From assembly GCF_026914265.1 (NCBI RefSeq), contig NC_069124.1, positions 86,700,915 through 86,764,914 on the forward strand: 64,000 nucleotides of DNA, in the 5' to 3' direction. Origin of the DNA: Mya arenaria. Taxonomy: Eukaryota > Mollusca > Bivalvia > Myida > Myidae. The notes beneath the pieces were generated by a model. That model had not been told where the DNA came from, did not search any database, and worked only from the letters and a program-made list of their open reading frames with translations. The translations under genes and the position numbers were made by a program. Shown here in pieces: positions 1 to 13,400 of the stretch (position 1 is the first letter of the stretch; the number at the start of each line of letters is the position of its first letter).

Positions 1-302
1 CTGATCAACATAAATTAATCAAGCCCATAATACCAAGCCAGCATTCGTAAAACATGATTTTCTAACTTAAGTATAGTCATTTGCATAAAGTATCTAACTG
101 GTCAATTGATGAATTTACTGGATAATTTCTGAAATCCTTTATTTTTTGTATTTTTTTTTATCTTATTTTTTGTCAGCAGTCTTATATAACTGGTTTCCAT
201 GCATTTTATCAGAAATTGGCTTGTTCCAAGACAAAAAATAAAAAAGGTTGTCAAAACGTTCAATCTGTGAGAGTGCAGCTTTAATGAAAACAGGATAATA
301 TG
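1..302. other. AT-rich flank, no feature seen
   Basis: I see no exon, RNA gene or clear repeat boundary in this stretch. Confidence 0.4.
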
Positions 303-683
303 ATAGCTACAATAATGAGCTATCAGGGATACTTTTTTTTATTGTTTTGACATTTTTTATGTATCCTTGTAACGCTTCAAATCTCTACTATTTAACACTG
401 GGCGAAAGAATATATAGTAATATTATGCATTGATGTTGAATAATAATGACAAAATTGTTCAATATATACCCGACAGTGATCTAAACTGGATTGAATTTGT
501 CAATAGAGTCTTATTTTCACATAAATATATTCTTGGTATAGAGATAATTTCAAAATTGTGGCCGCAAGGATTATCTGCGCAAGGACCATTCGCTACTTTT
601 TGCAGGGATGGTGGACGTCTCGAGTCTGCCATAGTAAAAAAAATTGTCAAAAGACTTTTTGACGGCCATTTAGGTGGACTAAA
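303..683 (+). repeat. Dispersed repeat, copy A (inverted relative to 29131-29695)
   Basis: The stretch from 'GTAGCT...'/'TATCAGGGATAC' near 303 to 'GGCCATTTAGGTGGAC' near 683 reappears in reverse complement at 29131-29695. Shared blocks include the 'GCGCAAGGACCATTCGCTAC' segment and the 'AACACTGGGCGAAA' segment. The second copy is about 190 bp longer internally. The short ORFs here have no recognisable domain and are not called as genes. It is probably a non-autonomous element; no terminal repeats or target duplication were defined. Confidence 0.7.
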
Positions 684-873
684 TTATATGACAGTAAGAT
701 GACGATAATGCAATTTACTGTAATTTTCACCATCGTAATATGGTGTTTTCATTCTCAATCACGTTTTCATTATCATGGTATCTGGAATAAAAAGCTTAAT
801 AATAATGGTTCATGTTGTAAATATTTGTTGATCCCTTCAACTAAAAATGTAGTTCAAAGACTTCAGACAGGTT

Positions 874-1075
874 GTCCGGTTAGCGTAGTGGTAAGCGCAC
901 TCGATTCTCATCAAGGTGACCTGAGTTCGATTCCCGGCCTGGGTGCAAGTGAGTTTGGTTAGTGGTCACCAAGCCGGACAAGTGGGTTTTCTCCGGATAC
1001 TACAGTTTCCCTCACAACACAAGACCACAGCCTCGCGCAACATCGTGCAAACAAGAGTGACTTAGTAGAAGCTAT
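874..1075 (+). repeat. tRNA-derived SINE
   Basis: The head looks like a tRNA: a box-A-like 'TAGCGTAGTGGTAAGCGC' is followed about 35 bp later by a box-B 'GTTCGATTCC'. After the head (ending near 947) comes a body with 'TTTTCTCCGGATACTACAG' and 'CACAACACAAGACCACA', which resembles conserved SINE body domains reported in molluscs (from memory). It is unlikely to be a functional tRNA because the acceptor arms do not pair convincingly. It lies about 360 bp upstream of the NCBP1 start codon. Confidence 0.7.
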
Positions 1076-1438
1076 CAAAGCTTTTTTTCACAATCGTTGT
1101 CAAATATATGTTTAAACTAATTACATTTTGACTTAAACTTAAGACGAATATTAAATTAATTTCATCAATTCAGCTTGTGGGAAGCTTATAACAATGATAA
1201 TGTGTTAATGTTTATTATTTCAATCATGGTTATGTTTACAATCATGGTAGAAATGATAGACTCTTTTATTACATGTTTCCATCCCTTTTAAAGGCATTAT
1301 TTAGATCTTGTAGAAGTCTTTTCCCTCTTTTATCAGGCGAGTACATTTTCTAGTTTTGTTTACATGCTCCGATTTTACAACGCTGAATTATTTTGCACCG
1401 GCTTGCGTGGGATTTTATAAAAACAAAAGTGCTTGAAA

Positions 1439-4400
1439 ATGGCATCAAGAAGACGACGTGCTTCATTTAGTGACGATGAAGATGACACAGGTTAAATATT
1501 AAACAACATGTTATAAATTGTTAAGCCTTTTATAGATGAATAAATAATACTTAGCCAGAAATTCTCGATTCACTAGTGTCATAGTATTCGGGTGATTAGA
1601 TTTCGGTTATAATTTAACATTATACTATGGGGGAATATGACAGAAACCGGGGCTTTTTTCGTAAACAGCGATGCATTTCAACTGAAGGATTGACCGACAT
1701 TTCCATGTGTAACATGATTTAGAGGAAACTTTATGTATACAAATTTCTTAATCAGCTGTTTTAAGAATTACTTTATCTAAGGACTTCCTTGCGATTCGGT
1801 AAGCTCAATTTAAATGATTGAGTTCAGCAACGATCACTATTAAATCTTAAAATAACATTCTTATTAACTATTCTTTGTTACATTTATTGTACCTACTTGT
1901 ACTGACCTTAAATCTAGGACTCATCCGTCTCCAATTATTTTTCTTCCTCTGAAGTTCACTATGACCCTGTCCAGGCAATTGGTAACTCAATATAACAAGG
2001 TCAAACTGACTCAATACTGACTTCACATGATCCAGGCCAGAATGAACACAACTTTTCACATTCTTTAATTGGGCTATTTCCCAATTTCTTAAAAGTACAT
2101 TAAAAGACCCTTAATCCGAAAACCGTTTATCCGAAATTATTGCGAAATTAATTTTTGGTACCAATTGTTTTTCTTCTATTTTTCATTAAAATTTCTATTC
2201 ATAAACTGAAAAGGCTATTTCGAAATTATTGCTAATTCAAAATCAAAATTATGGTCCCTTTTCGGTATTTAACACCTTGTTTCAAACTCGTTTATCTCAT
2301 AGATTTCGGACCATAATGCTCCAGTATTCAAGCTTCAGATTGAAATGATAATGGAGCACAATAAGCGTTTGTAAAGAATTATATTGCGTATGTAACAAAC
2401 ATCAATGTCAGATAATGAACAATTTAATTTGGGTGGTGTAGTTTGCATATAATGGCTGGTTTACAGAATCTGAATATAAGTGGTGGATCACTGGTTAAGT
2501 GGTAACACACTTGACTGTCAATCCAGGGGTTTGATATCCCTGTCACACCACTAAAAAATTACTAATCCTCTTCCCTTTTGTATTTAGGTCGTCGTAAGAG
2601 ACGCAGAACATCAGAACACATAGACATTGAAGATCGATTGGAGTCCCTTATATCCCGGGTGGGAGAGAAGGTATAACATCATGTAATCCTACAGAAATAT
2701 TTTCCACATACACATGCAGTCAAAAAAATATGTGAAAAACTGAAGACATTGTGGACTACTGAGAGAAAATAACTTTAACCTCTAATACCATGATAGGACG
2801 CAGTGAAAAAAAGAAAGCCAGGATGTTTGTTTACAGTGCAGATTTTTTTATGGATCGTGAAAATGGCAATGGTTATTGTTAACCATGAGATATTATTTCC
2901 GAAAGGAAAGTATGTATTTTTGTACATGAACATGTCAACATCTTCAGCAAAGTATTAAAGAACATGGCAAAGTGCAAAAAACAACCCTGTCATCTGAAAA
3001 GTTTATACTATTGTATTGTACTCTGCAGAGGGCAGAGGGAATTTTTTTACACCTTCTCACATTGAGAACAGCATTGACAGTGCGCAATGATGCTCCTGTT
3101 ATCACTGTATGCATCTCTTTTTATGATATTATTACAGAATGATTTTACATAAATAATAATCATACAATATCGAAAAAAAATATGTACCGGTAATATAACG
3201 TTTTTAAATCACCATAATTATTCCGATTTTCCACTGCTAAATAGAAGCTATGAGAGTTACGTCCCTTTGAAATTAAGTAAACAAACTCATTTTTCCCATA
3301 TATTTATCTGAACAGCCAAATTTGGCCTGAAATTGACTTTGAAAACGTGTTGGAAGCCGTATGCCATAGATAACGCGCATGCATATCTTTCTTGGGATTT
3401 CTAGGGGAAGAAAGTGTGTCCTATACAAAGACATTAACGCTAACTGACTGTTGAATAAGTTTGTATTTATTTTTTGGTGTCCAATATAACTTCAAGTAGT
3501 GTTTACAGTTTCCTGTAATCCTTTTCAGAGCACATCATCCTTGGAGAGCAACTTAGAGGGTTTGGCCAGTGTACTGGAGGCAGATCTTCCCAACTACAAA
3601 ACAAAGATCATCAGGATCCTCTGTGAATGGTATGACTGACCATGAACTGATACTAACAGCTCTATTGATGAAACTTGTTCATATATAGCCTACATGCATC
3701 AAAGAATTGTCAAAACTAGTTTGCTTTGCAAAAAGGTTAGTGCACAGATGAGCTCTGCTTGTGCATTTGTTTACAGTATTCTCTTATATGTTTATCATAT
3801 TTTTCAATTGTTTCAAATACGAAGCACATTGTTATCCATCATGTCAATAACATTTCAGTGTGGTGAAGTTGCCAGAGAAGCAGGCAGTGTACACCACTCT
3901 GGTTGGCCTTCTCAACTCCAAAAACTACAACTTCGGAGGAGAGGTTATATTTCTTTGTCTGATCATTTTATGCTATTAAGAAAAAAGAATAAAATCATTC
4001 TTTATCTTCTGTTGGTTTGCCCACTTTTAAAATAAAATTATCTTTATAATTAAGAATGTTTTAACTTTTATTTGTACAACTAATAATTTAACATGTTGCT
4101 TTTTTAGCTCACTGACCAAATGTGATGGCCTTGGTGTCATTATCGGCAGTGTTATTGTTTAAAAACCTTTGATACAACCCAAAATCTTGTAAAGATATAA
4201 AATGAAACTTTGTACACATATTGCCAGAGACAATACACTAAGATATAGCAAGGCACATAATCTGTGCGGCATTCTTGTTTAAATTTATATCTGTTTCAGT
4301 TTGTTGAGATGCTGGTGAGACAGCTGAAAGAAAGTCTGAAAACAGAGCAGTTCAACGCTGCAAGATTGATAGTATGTATTTTGTTAATCTAATTATTAAA

Positions 4401-7400
4401 TGTTATTTTTAAAGAATCGGGAACATGTTCAAAACTTGAACCACTGGATGGAATTTAATAAAACTTCATACATTGATATACAGTGAGAGGAGGTGCAGTG
4501 TACAAGAACCATAACTCTATTTGAGCTAATAACAGAGTTATTGCCCTTGTTTCTTTTGTTGCCCAAAGTATTACTTGAAATCTATCTGATGGAAATAAAT
4601 AAAATTTCATGCAATGATCAAGCAGTGTACAAGAACTGTGACTATTTCCATAGCATCGTCAATTTTAGGTGGGATTTCTAAATATTTCACTTTCATTTCC
4701 TATGAGGGTGGCTTTTGGGGGTATGAATTCCATTCAGTGATAGCTCAAGTTGTGGCTGCCCACTCGTTTGTTTCACAATTGAGGATGTTTTGTTTTATTT
4801 CCGGTTCCTGGCTGACCTGATGAACTGCTGACTCATTGTAGCCTGCTCACTTCTTAGTTTGACAACTGAGTGCTATGTTTCAGGTCTGGTTCCTTGCTTG
4901 CTTCGTAAACTGCCCAGTCATTGTAGCTGGATAACTTCTTAATTGACTTCTGGCTTCATGGTTGCTGGCTCACTCCTTTGTTTGACAGCTGCGTGTGCCA
5001 TGTTTCAGGGCCGTTCCTGGCTGACCTGGTGAACTGCCTAGTCATTGTAGCTGGCTCACTTTTTGTTTTGTTTGACAGCTGAGTGTGCCATGTTTCAGGT
5101 CCGGTTCCTGGCTGACCTGGTGAACTGCCTAGTCATTGTAGCTTGCTCACTTCTTGTTTTGTTTGACAGCTGAGTGTGCCATGTTTCAGGTCCGGTTCCT
5201 GGCTGACCTGGTGAACTGCCGAGTCATTGTAGCTGGCTCTCTCCTTGCCCTGTTTGACAACTTTGTGGAAGTCACACTAGAGGACAACATTCCACAGGTT
5301 TGTAATTGCTTGCTTCTTAAAAAAACAAGTAGTTGGCATTTCTTTGCTAGTATAAATTTTAACTATGGCTGATACATTAACTTATTGCTTTACTTGAACA
5401 AATTACATATGTCATAAGGATTAGTTTATTTCAATGATGGTTATTTTATAGATCTACATGAACATTTGTTTATTTAATTCATGATCAATGTTTTCAGATT
5501 CATGGTCAATGTTTTCAGATTCATGATCAATGTTTTCAGACTTGCGTTTCTGTTTTTGTTCCAGGTGCGGTCAGACTGGTATGTGTATGCCGTTCTCGCA
5601 TCCCTGCCCTGGGTAAGCTGCCTGCTGAGATTTAAGTTGTTGACCATCACAGAGTGTGAAGGCTTTGTTTAAGTTAAGAAAAATGTAATGCATGTCAGTT
5701 TTTAGACTGTGGCTAGAGAAAAGTCTTACGAAATCTTTTTCATGAAGTGCTCTGACTGATGTATTTAAAGTTGTGCTTAAACCCAATTAAGGTTTCCGAC
5801 CCACACATGTGCATTTTAGATGCCTGAAGACATCATAGTATTTTGGTATCATTTGAAATGTTTTGTGTGCAGAAAAAGAAAATGAATCAAAAAGATACTG
5901 AAAATAGTGTAATAAAGAAGTTTTTTTTTAAGCTATCAAAGATTGCAAAATATGTAAATTATGTCTGATTCCAGTTGAATTAAAGAGTAAATATACAAAC
6001 TGTAGTACATTTATGTGTGATGTAGTTAAGGTCACATATTTACATATTAGTAATCAGCAAGCAAATACCTTTCAAATAATATCTAAATTGCATTGGGTCA
6101 CCAACCATAATCATTTAACATAATGGTTAATGGAGCTATCAGAGAACATGCTTATTTGTGGGTCAGATTCCGTAAGAACTTTCATAATGGATCCTTTAGT
6201 TTGGAGAGTGGAAAGTCTGTTCGTTACATGCATATGTATGCTGTTTGCAGGTTGGTCGGGAGTTGTATGAGAAGAAAGAGCTGGAGTTTCAGAAACTGCT
6301 GGTCACCATTGACAACTACATCAGGTACACTAGGGGTCCAAGCCCCTATACCCTGCGTTGGGAATGATTCACTTGTACTCGACACAATCTCAAGCTGTTT
6401 TTTTATAACCTCTCCATAACTGTATCAACATTTTATAACAGATGCAAACACAAATACGCTTTTAAGCTTGACTATTCAAAGAATAAGGAGAGCTATATGT
6501 ATACTTCTCACGCCAGCACCGGTATCAGTGTCAGCATAACGCCTTTATTTAAAGTTTTGCATGTATACGCCTTTAAGTCAATATCTCAGCAAATACATCA
6601 TGTATTACATTACACAAGTTAGATACATGTGAACAGTTCCAAACTATCCAACCTACTTAATTCATGAATTAAGATAACACTATTTTGAATATAATGTAAA
6701 TTATGGGCCTTTGTTATTCAACTTATAAATTCTGGTTAAGGTTTTGCATGTGAGCTTACAAAGTTTAATATCTCTGCAACTTCTTGCATTGAGATGTTAA
6801 ACAACGGTGCACATCTAGCCAACATACTTGAATAACAAAACTCTATTTTGCATAAAATGCAAATAATAGCCCTCTGACTTATCCTAGATATTCTGGTTAA
6901 GGTTTTGCATGTAACCATATTTAACTCAATATCTCAGCTAATACATCTAGTTTTGCATTTGAACTTTAGATATGTGTTCCCAATTATCCAACCTACTTGA
7001 TTAATCAAGTTAGATAACTTTATTTTGCATTTTATACAAATTTTGTCCTTTTACTCTTTGACTTTTTTGAAGTTCAGGTTAATCCTTAAAAGCAGCTTAA
7101 TAGTGGAGCGGCTCTCTGTGACAGCTCTTGTTTATTAATGATGTCCATGCATGTACATACACTTGGTATTTCATGGAATGAAGATGGTGTGTGTTTTCCA
7201 GCAAGCGACAGAAGATCCATGTGCCCGCCCTGCAGGTCTGGTTGTCCGACCAGCCCCACCCCCAGGAGGAGGTAAGAACAAGGCCCCAATATGACCAAAA
7301 CACTTTTGACTCAGCTGAGTACATATTTAAATCTTGTATATAATGTTTAAGGATGTGTATTAAAACCATGTTGTTCGGTGGAAAGATGAGTGAAATAAGT

Positions 7401-10400
7401 AGTTTTGTGATAGTAGGGCCTGGCCTTCAATCATGCATTTAGTAGACTGGAATGGGAGAGCCTCATCATATGAAAGAGACTTTGTCTACCATTTATGCAT
7501 GAGTCAAAATGTCACAAATGTTCAGCTCATTTGTTGATATGATTATTTTCATATGTACTGAACAATCACAATGTAGGTGGTGCTAGATTTCTTTATAGAA
7601 TCTGGAGTTCAACATACAAACAGGTACATTTGCACAGTAAGACAGGGCTGAGGCTTTCTTTTTATCAATGAAACACTAATGTCATTCACAGCTTACGAGC
7701 CATGTAAATGTTATGTATTTTAAAATACACTGACCAGATCATGTTGTTCTTTGTAGTACCTGGACTGCCTGTGGGCCCAGATCAAGAATGTCCGCAGCAA
7801 CAAGTGGCTAGAGAAGCAGGTGTCGAGGCCGTACATGGCATTCGACAGTGTGTTGTGTGAGGCCCTGCAGCACACCCTTCCCCAGATAATTCCCCCTTCA
7901 CACAACGAGGAGATCATGTATCCTCTACCCACCGTCATCTTCAGGATGTTTGACTACACAGATGTTCCAGAGGTAAGTTAAGGCTTGATTGTCATCACCG
8001 GCTGAAACTCCAAAGTAAACAAATGCATTACAGAAATACAGCATTATCGAGTTTCTGATATATCAACAATGACCATCCCTAAAAGTATTTGAAGGCCCTG
8101 CTAAAGTGCATGAATTTCAAATATTAAGAAAAAACACATCTTTAAAGCAATAGTTTTACCTTTATTTCTGTGCATCTATTTACAAATGTATTGTGTGTGG
8201 TTGTGTTGTTAGGAGCTTGCTATCCCAGGGAGCCATGCCATCGAGCGATACCTGATAGAGGAGCACCTGTCACACATCATAAACACCTTCCACCTCGAGA
8301 GGAAAGACTGGTATGAAGAAAACTTAGGACTGTTACCATTTCTCTTTGTTATTGAATTGTTATGCTCCCCGAAGGGAGAGCATACAGTTGCCGCTTTGTC
8401 TTTCAATCCGTCCGTCCTTCCATCTGTTCATCACACCCTTGTCTGGAGAAAACTACTAATGGAATTGAAACAAAAATTGGTATAAAGTAGGGATGCAAAC
8501 GAATGGCAAAACTGATATTCGAATATTCGGTAATTCTTTCGATCGAATATTCAAATATTCGATTACCAACATTAATATTTTAGAAGTGCAGTAAACTATT
8601 ATTAGTATTCACTGTAGTAATAGCCGGTGCCTTTTAACCCTTCCTTGTCGATCGTAGCCGGTTCACGCGACGGACCCTTATTTTTCACAAACTCAGCCAC
8701 TGAAATTCCCAATTTTCAGAAGCAAAACAATCAAATAAAAAGCAATAGATTTTGAACAAACAGAAAACAACTTCAATAATAATTTCCATTCCACTGCATT
8801 AATATTTGCAAACAAGGGGAAGATCGTAAAATTCCGGTTGAATGCCGCGAACCGGATCTCAGGGTTGTTCTGTAGGACGGGCAGCCTCGTTCGGGAATTG
8901 ACTTCTACTAAATATAACCTTTGGAAAATCAACCCAACTCGGGAAATGGTAAAATAATAAAACGAAAAAAAAAGAATTCTGACGAATCTATTGTATAACA
9001 ATACAGAAAATATATCATAAAACTCTTTCATATACAGTTACATTTTAAAGCACGGATGTTATATCGAAGCATGGAAAACAGTTTGTTAGCACATAACTAG
9101 AAAATGTCATTCATATCATCAAGGCAATTTGAGCTATATTGCAGCCAAGACAACACATTGCTGTGGGGGCCGATGCCGTAAATCCTTTATTTGCATGGTC
9201 ATTTGGATTTACTGAAAACTATTGAAACTTCTTTGATGTCACTTGTCTACTTGCCAGTTTTCGTAAAATTACGGGGACTGTTTATAATCACCGACGATGT
9301 ATCCCTAATTGACATATGACGCGGATATAGTGTATTTGTCATCACATTCACGCCTCTGGCATAAGGAGTCACTCCTTATAAAAACAAAACAGCACATTTC
9401 GAGGCAATAGTTATATTATTTTATTTTTTATACAAAAAACATCGAATATTCGAATATCGATTTTAACATTCGAATACCAAACGTTTGATCGAATATTCGA
9501 ATATTCATTTTCATCCCTAGTATAAAGATAGATGGCAATGAGAGGAAGTGCAGTGCATAAGAACCATAATCCTATCATTAATATGCATTAACTTATCTCC
9601 CCATGACCATTTTTTGCATATGTGGTGCTTGCACACCCTTGTCTGGAGAATAACTTCATAACTACTGTCATGGGATTGAAATAAAACTTGGTATTAAGAT
9701 AGATGGCAAGGAGAAGAAGTGCAGTGCACAAGAACAATACTCCTATCATTCATATTAATTAACTTAAGTTATCTCCATTTAACCATTTTTTCATGATTGG
9801 TGTTTGGTTCTAGTTGTATTTTTGCAACCTTTTATTTACCATGCATTACTTTAAGATAATTATATTAAATTGTGGTCAACTAATTGTTTTAAAGAATAAA
9901 AATAATAAATTAGGCTTAAAATATGAATTCAACATATATGCTGCTTGGCACAATTTCATTTGAAAGAGTCATGTGTGGTGTCATCCTGCTGTGTTAATGA
10001 CGTTTTTTTGCTGTTCTTTGTTTACAGTGGTAATGCAATGTGTATAAAAGCTGATTGGACTCATCCAACACATTTATCAAGTCAAAGAATATGTTTATAT
10101 GTACATACATGCCCCTGGTGTCAATGTTCATGTGGGAGCATATTGTATTGTAGGTTGAGAATTACTGCCTCTTGCTCAAATGTTCTCTGAAACTCAATTT
10201 TGTGTTTCCAGTGCTGCAGCGTTATTAAGTTTTACCACAAAGAACAAGATTCCCCTCGACTACATGATTACTGAGGTATGTGCATGTTCAGTATTAGTCT
10301 GGTTGTAATGGTGCATATGTATATGCAGCAGTTTTCCATATATATATTATATATATTTCATTAACCACCATTTACTACTAGTTATAAGTGATACTATCTG

Positions 10401-13400
10401 GGAAGTGATTATATTCAGTAATCCATGATTCACATGCTCAAAATCATTTTATGTATCCCAGTCTCTGTTTATTTATGTCAGGTGATGTTTGGACACCTAT
10501 TCCGGCTGCCGACATCCCCATACCTGGAGATCATGATTGGCTCCACACTTATAGAGCTCTGTAAACTCCAGCCCAAGTCCATGCCTCAAGTTGTATCCTT
10601 GCTTGTGTTACTGTCGTGTTGTTGTAGGCAGTTTTTGCACACATTTGTGTACATGTACATACTTATACCATTTTGGTATAATCTTATGTGTGTGTGCTGA
10701 AATTAAGTAGTTGTAAATGTACTTTAGAACACTGTTTATTTTTTTAGTTTACTGTTTCTTGGCCTTCATATAAACCGGTAGTACTTTAAAGCAGATTCAA
10801 GTTAAATTGATAAAATATGAATGTATGATAAACACACATATTTGTAAACTCCTTGACACTATAACAGCTGGCACAAGCTACAGAGATGCTGTATGAACGA
10901 CTGGACACCATGAAGACCCCCTGTATTGAAAGGTTAATTACATGTTCTGTCCTTCATATCTAAAGATGAAATATTACAGGGGGCAAACCATAAACCAATT
11001 TTCTGTATAATCATACATGCTCATAGATGCTAATTTGTAATAGTAATAGTACTGTCTATTTACATTTGTGTTTTTCTGTGGACTGTTGTAGGTTTGCAAA
11101 CTGGTTTGCGTACCATCTGAGCAACTTTCAGTTCCGTTGGTCATGGGAGGACTGGTCTGAGTGTACGCAAGTAAACCCACTAATGCCAAAGCCCAAGTTT
11201 GTCTCTGAGGTCCTGCACAAGTGTCTTAGGTAAGAGAGAACTTCTTGACATAAGAATCAGCTGTAAAAACTAGTATGTTTTAACGCTTGATGTTTTCTCA
11301 ACTATTACAGTGGTATGGTAATATAAAGCAGGTCAGCTTTTTCATGAAATAAGTAGATGAATATCACAAAACTACAGTGTATGTGTCCCTTTAGTATATA
11401 TGCTAAAAGTGAAAATTCAACATTTGTGAAGAAAATATTGGTGTTTCATTGAACAGTAAGCATACTTTTGTCTTATTATAAAGCTGTAAAACCTGAGTTA
11501 TTGCATTGCAGGTTGTCATACCACCAGCGCATCAAGGACTCTGTGCCAGAATCATTCCAGGATCTTGTACCAGTCAAGCCTCAGGCCAACTACAAATATG
11601 AGGAGGAGGGTTCAGGTAGGTGCTTGAAGCCTGCCTGCAAATGTACAGGTGAAAGAGGGTGGTGGGGAGTTTAGAGGGAGTGACAATCATGGCCCTGTCA
11701 ACTGTTTTCTGAAAATCCTTTGTTATGCTTCTGTTGAAAAAAGGGGGATATTGGTTTGCAATTGTTAGTCTGTTGTTTTCTGCTCAATAACTTGACCACG
11801 GTTTGAATTTCGAAACAACAGAGGTAGAATTACATTGACCATTAGTTGACCCCTATTATTTTGGGGGTCAGTAGGTCTAGGTCTAAATTTCCTGGATTTT
11901 TTAGGGAGACAGGTCAAAGGTCAATGTCATAGATAATTGTGTTATAGACCTTTGTTGGCTCAATGACTCGAAAATGGTTTGAATTAGAGCACTAGTTAGT
12001 TGTTCTTGACCAGCAGATGACCCCTACAGTTTTTGGTATCTGTTGGTCAAAGCTCAAGGTTGATTCAAAAACTTTGTCTGCATTATAAATTCGAAACAGT
12101 CTAACTTACAACTATGAGACTTAATTTGTAAGTTGAAGTTGATAAATAGGTGACTCTCATTAATTTGGGGGTCTGTAGGTCATATGCATTGATAAGGCAT
12201 TTGTTTTTAAAACACCTTAATGGAAATGTGTCTGAAAAAGCAATGCTCAGGTGGCATTATGTTTTACAACCATTTGGTTTTAGTAAACTTATAATATTAG
12301 ATATAAGACACTTGGTTGAACCTATCTTGTTATCATGCCTGATAGCATTGGATGAATTGAATAAGAAACAAAGTAGCTACCACAGTACATCTATTTTGCA
12401 TTCTTAACAGCCCAGCTCCCGGGCCTGATGACAGCCCACCAGCTGCTAGAGGCCATCCGCTCTAAATGCACGCCAGAGGAGACCCTTGTCCTTTTGAAAG
12501 AGGTGCCTAACCCACTCGCTGATGATACAGGTAAATACTTCCACGTAATAATAGCAACATTAGTCTTTTTTTAAAGTTAATTTACATGACAGAAAATAAA
12601 ACATACAGAAAGAGTTTGAAAAACCATTTACAGTACTGTTTGAATTGTGAAGATATCTTGACTGGCAGTAAAGTTATGGAATTTTCAAGTTCGGAAATAT
12701 GGACATTTTGTTGGAATATTTTCATGCAAAGAGCACTTATTCGGTTTGGCGCGTGGCGGAACTCTTCTTTATTTTCTTCTGCTATTTTGTAATTTATTTT
12801 TTTATTTTTTAAGATATAGGATTGAAATTTACATGTATTGTGTAATTTTTTCTCCTCTTTTCATTTATGCAATAATTTAGCATGTTTCTCTATGTATAAA
12901 ATAGTTATTGATGAAAATCTGATTGAAAAAATATGTTATTTCCAACATTTTTTTGTGAAAATTTATTCTTATCATTTTTTATCATATTTCATACACTATC
13001 AACAATATTTACATATGAAAACAACTTCAACAGTCATAGAACAGTATCATTATAACAATGATGGTAAAATCATTTTAAAGCCTGTCTGAGTGATAACTCA
13101 ACAATGCCTAGACCTATGGTCATCAAACTTGATATGGAAGTTGGGCCTGACCAGTAGATGACCCCTATTATTTTTGGGGGCCAAAGGTCAAGGTCACAGT
13201 GACCTTGAATGGTAAAAGGTTGTCCGAGTGATAACTCTACAATGCCTGCACCCATGGCCCTCATAATTGAATTGGAGGTTGGGCCTGACCAGTAGATGAC
13301 CCCTATTGTATTTGAGGGTCATCGGGCCAAAGGTCAAGGTCACAGTGACCTTGAATGGTAAAAGGTTGTCCATGTGATAACTCGACAATGCCTGCACCCA

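Noticed and set aside
5099..5189. An earlier start for NCBP1 exon 6
   Set aside because: The frame from 5099 reaches a TGA in the next intron-like segment; only 5190 preserves length and alignment with the known protein.
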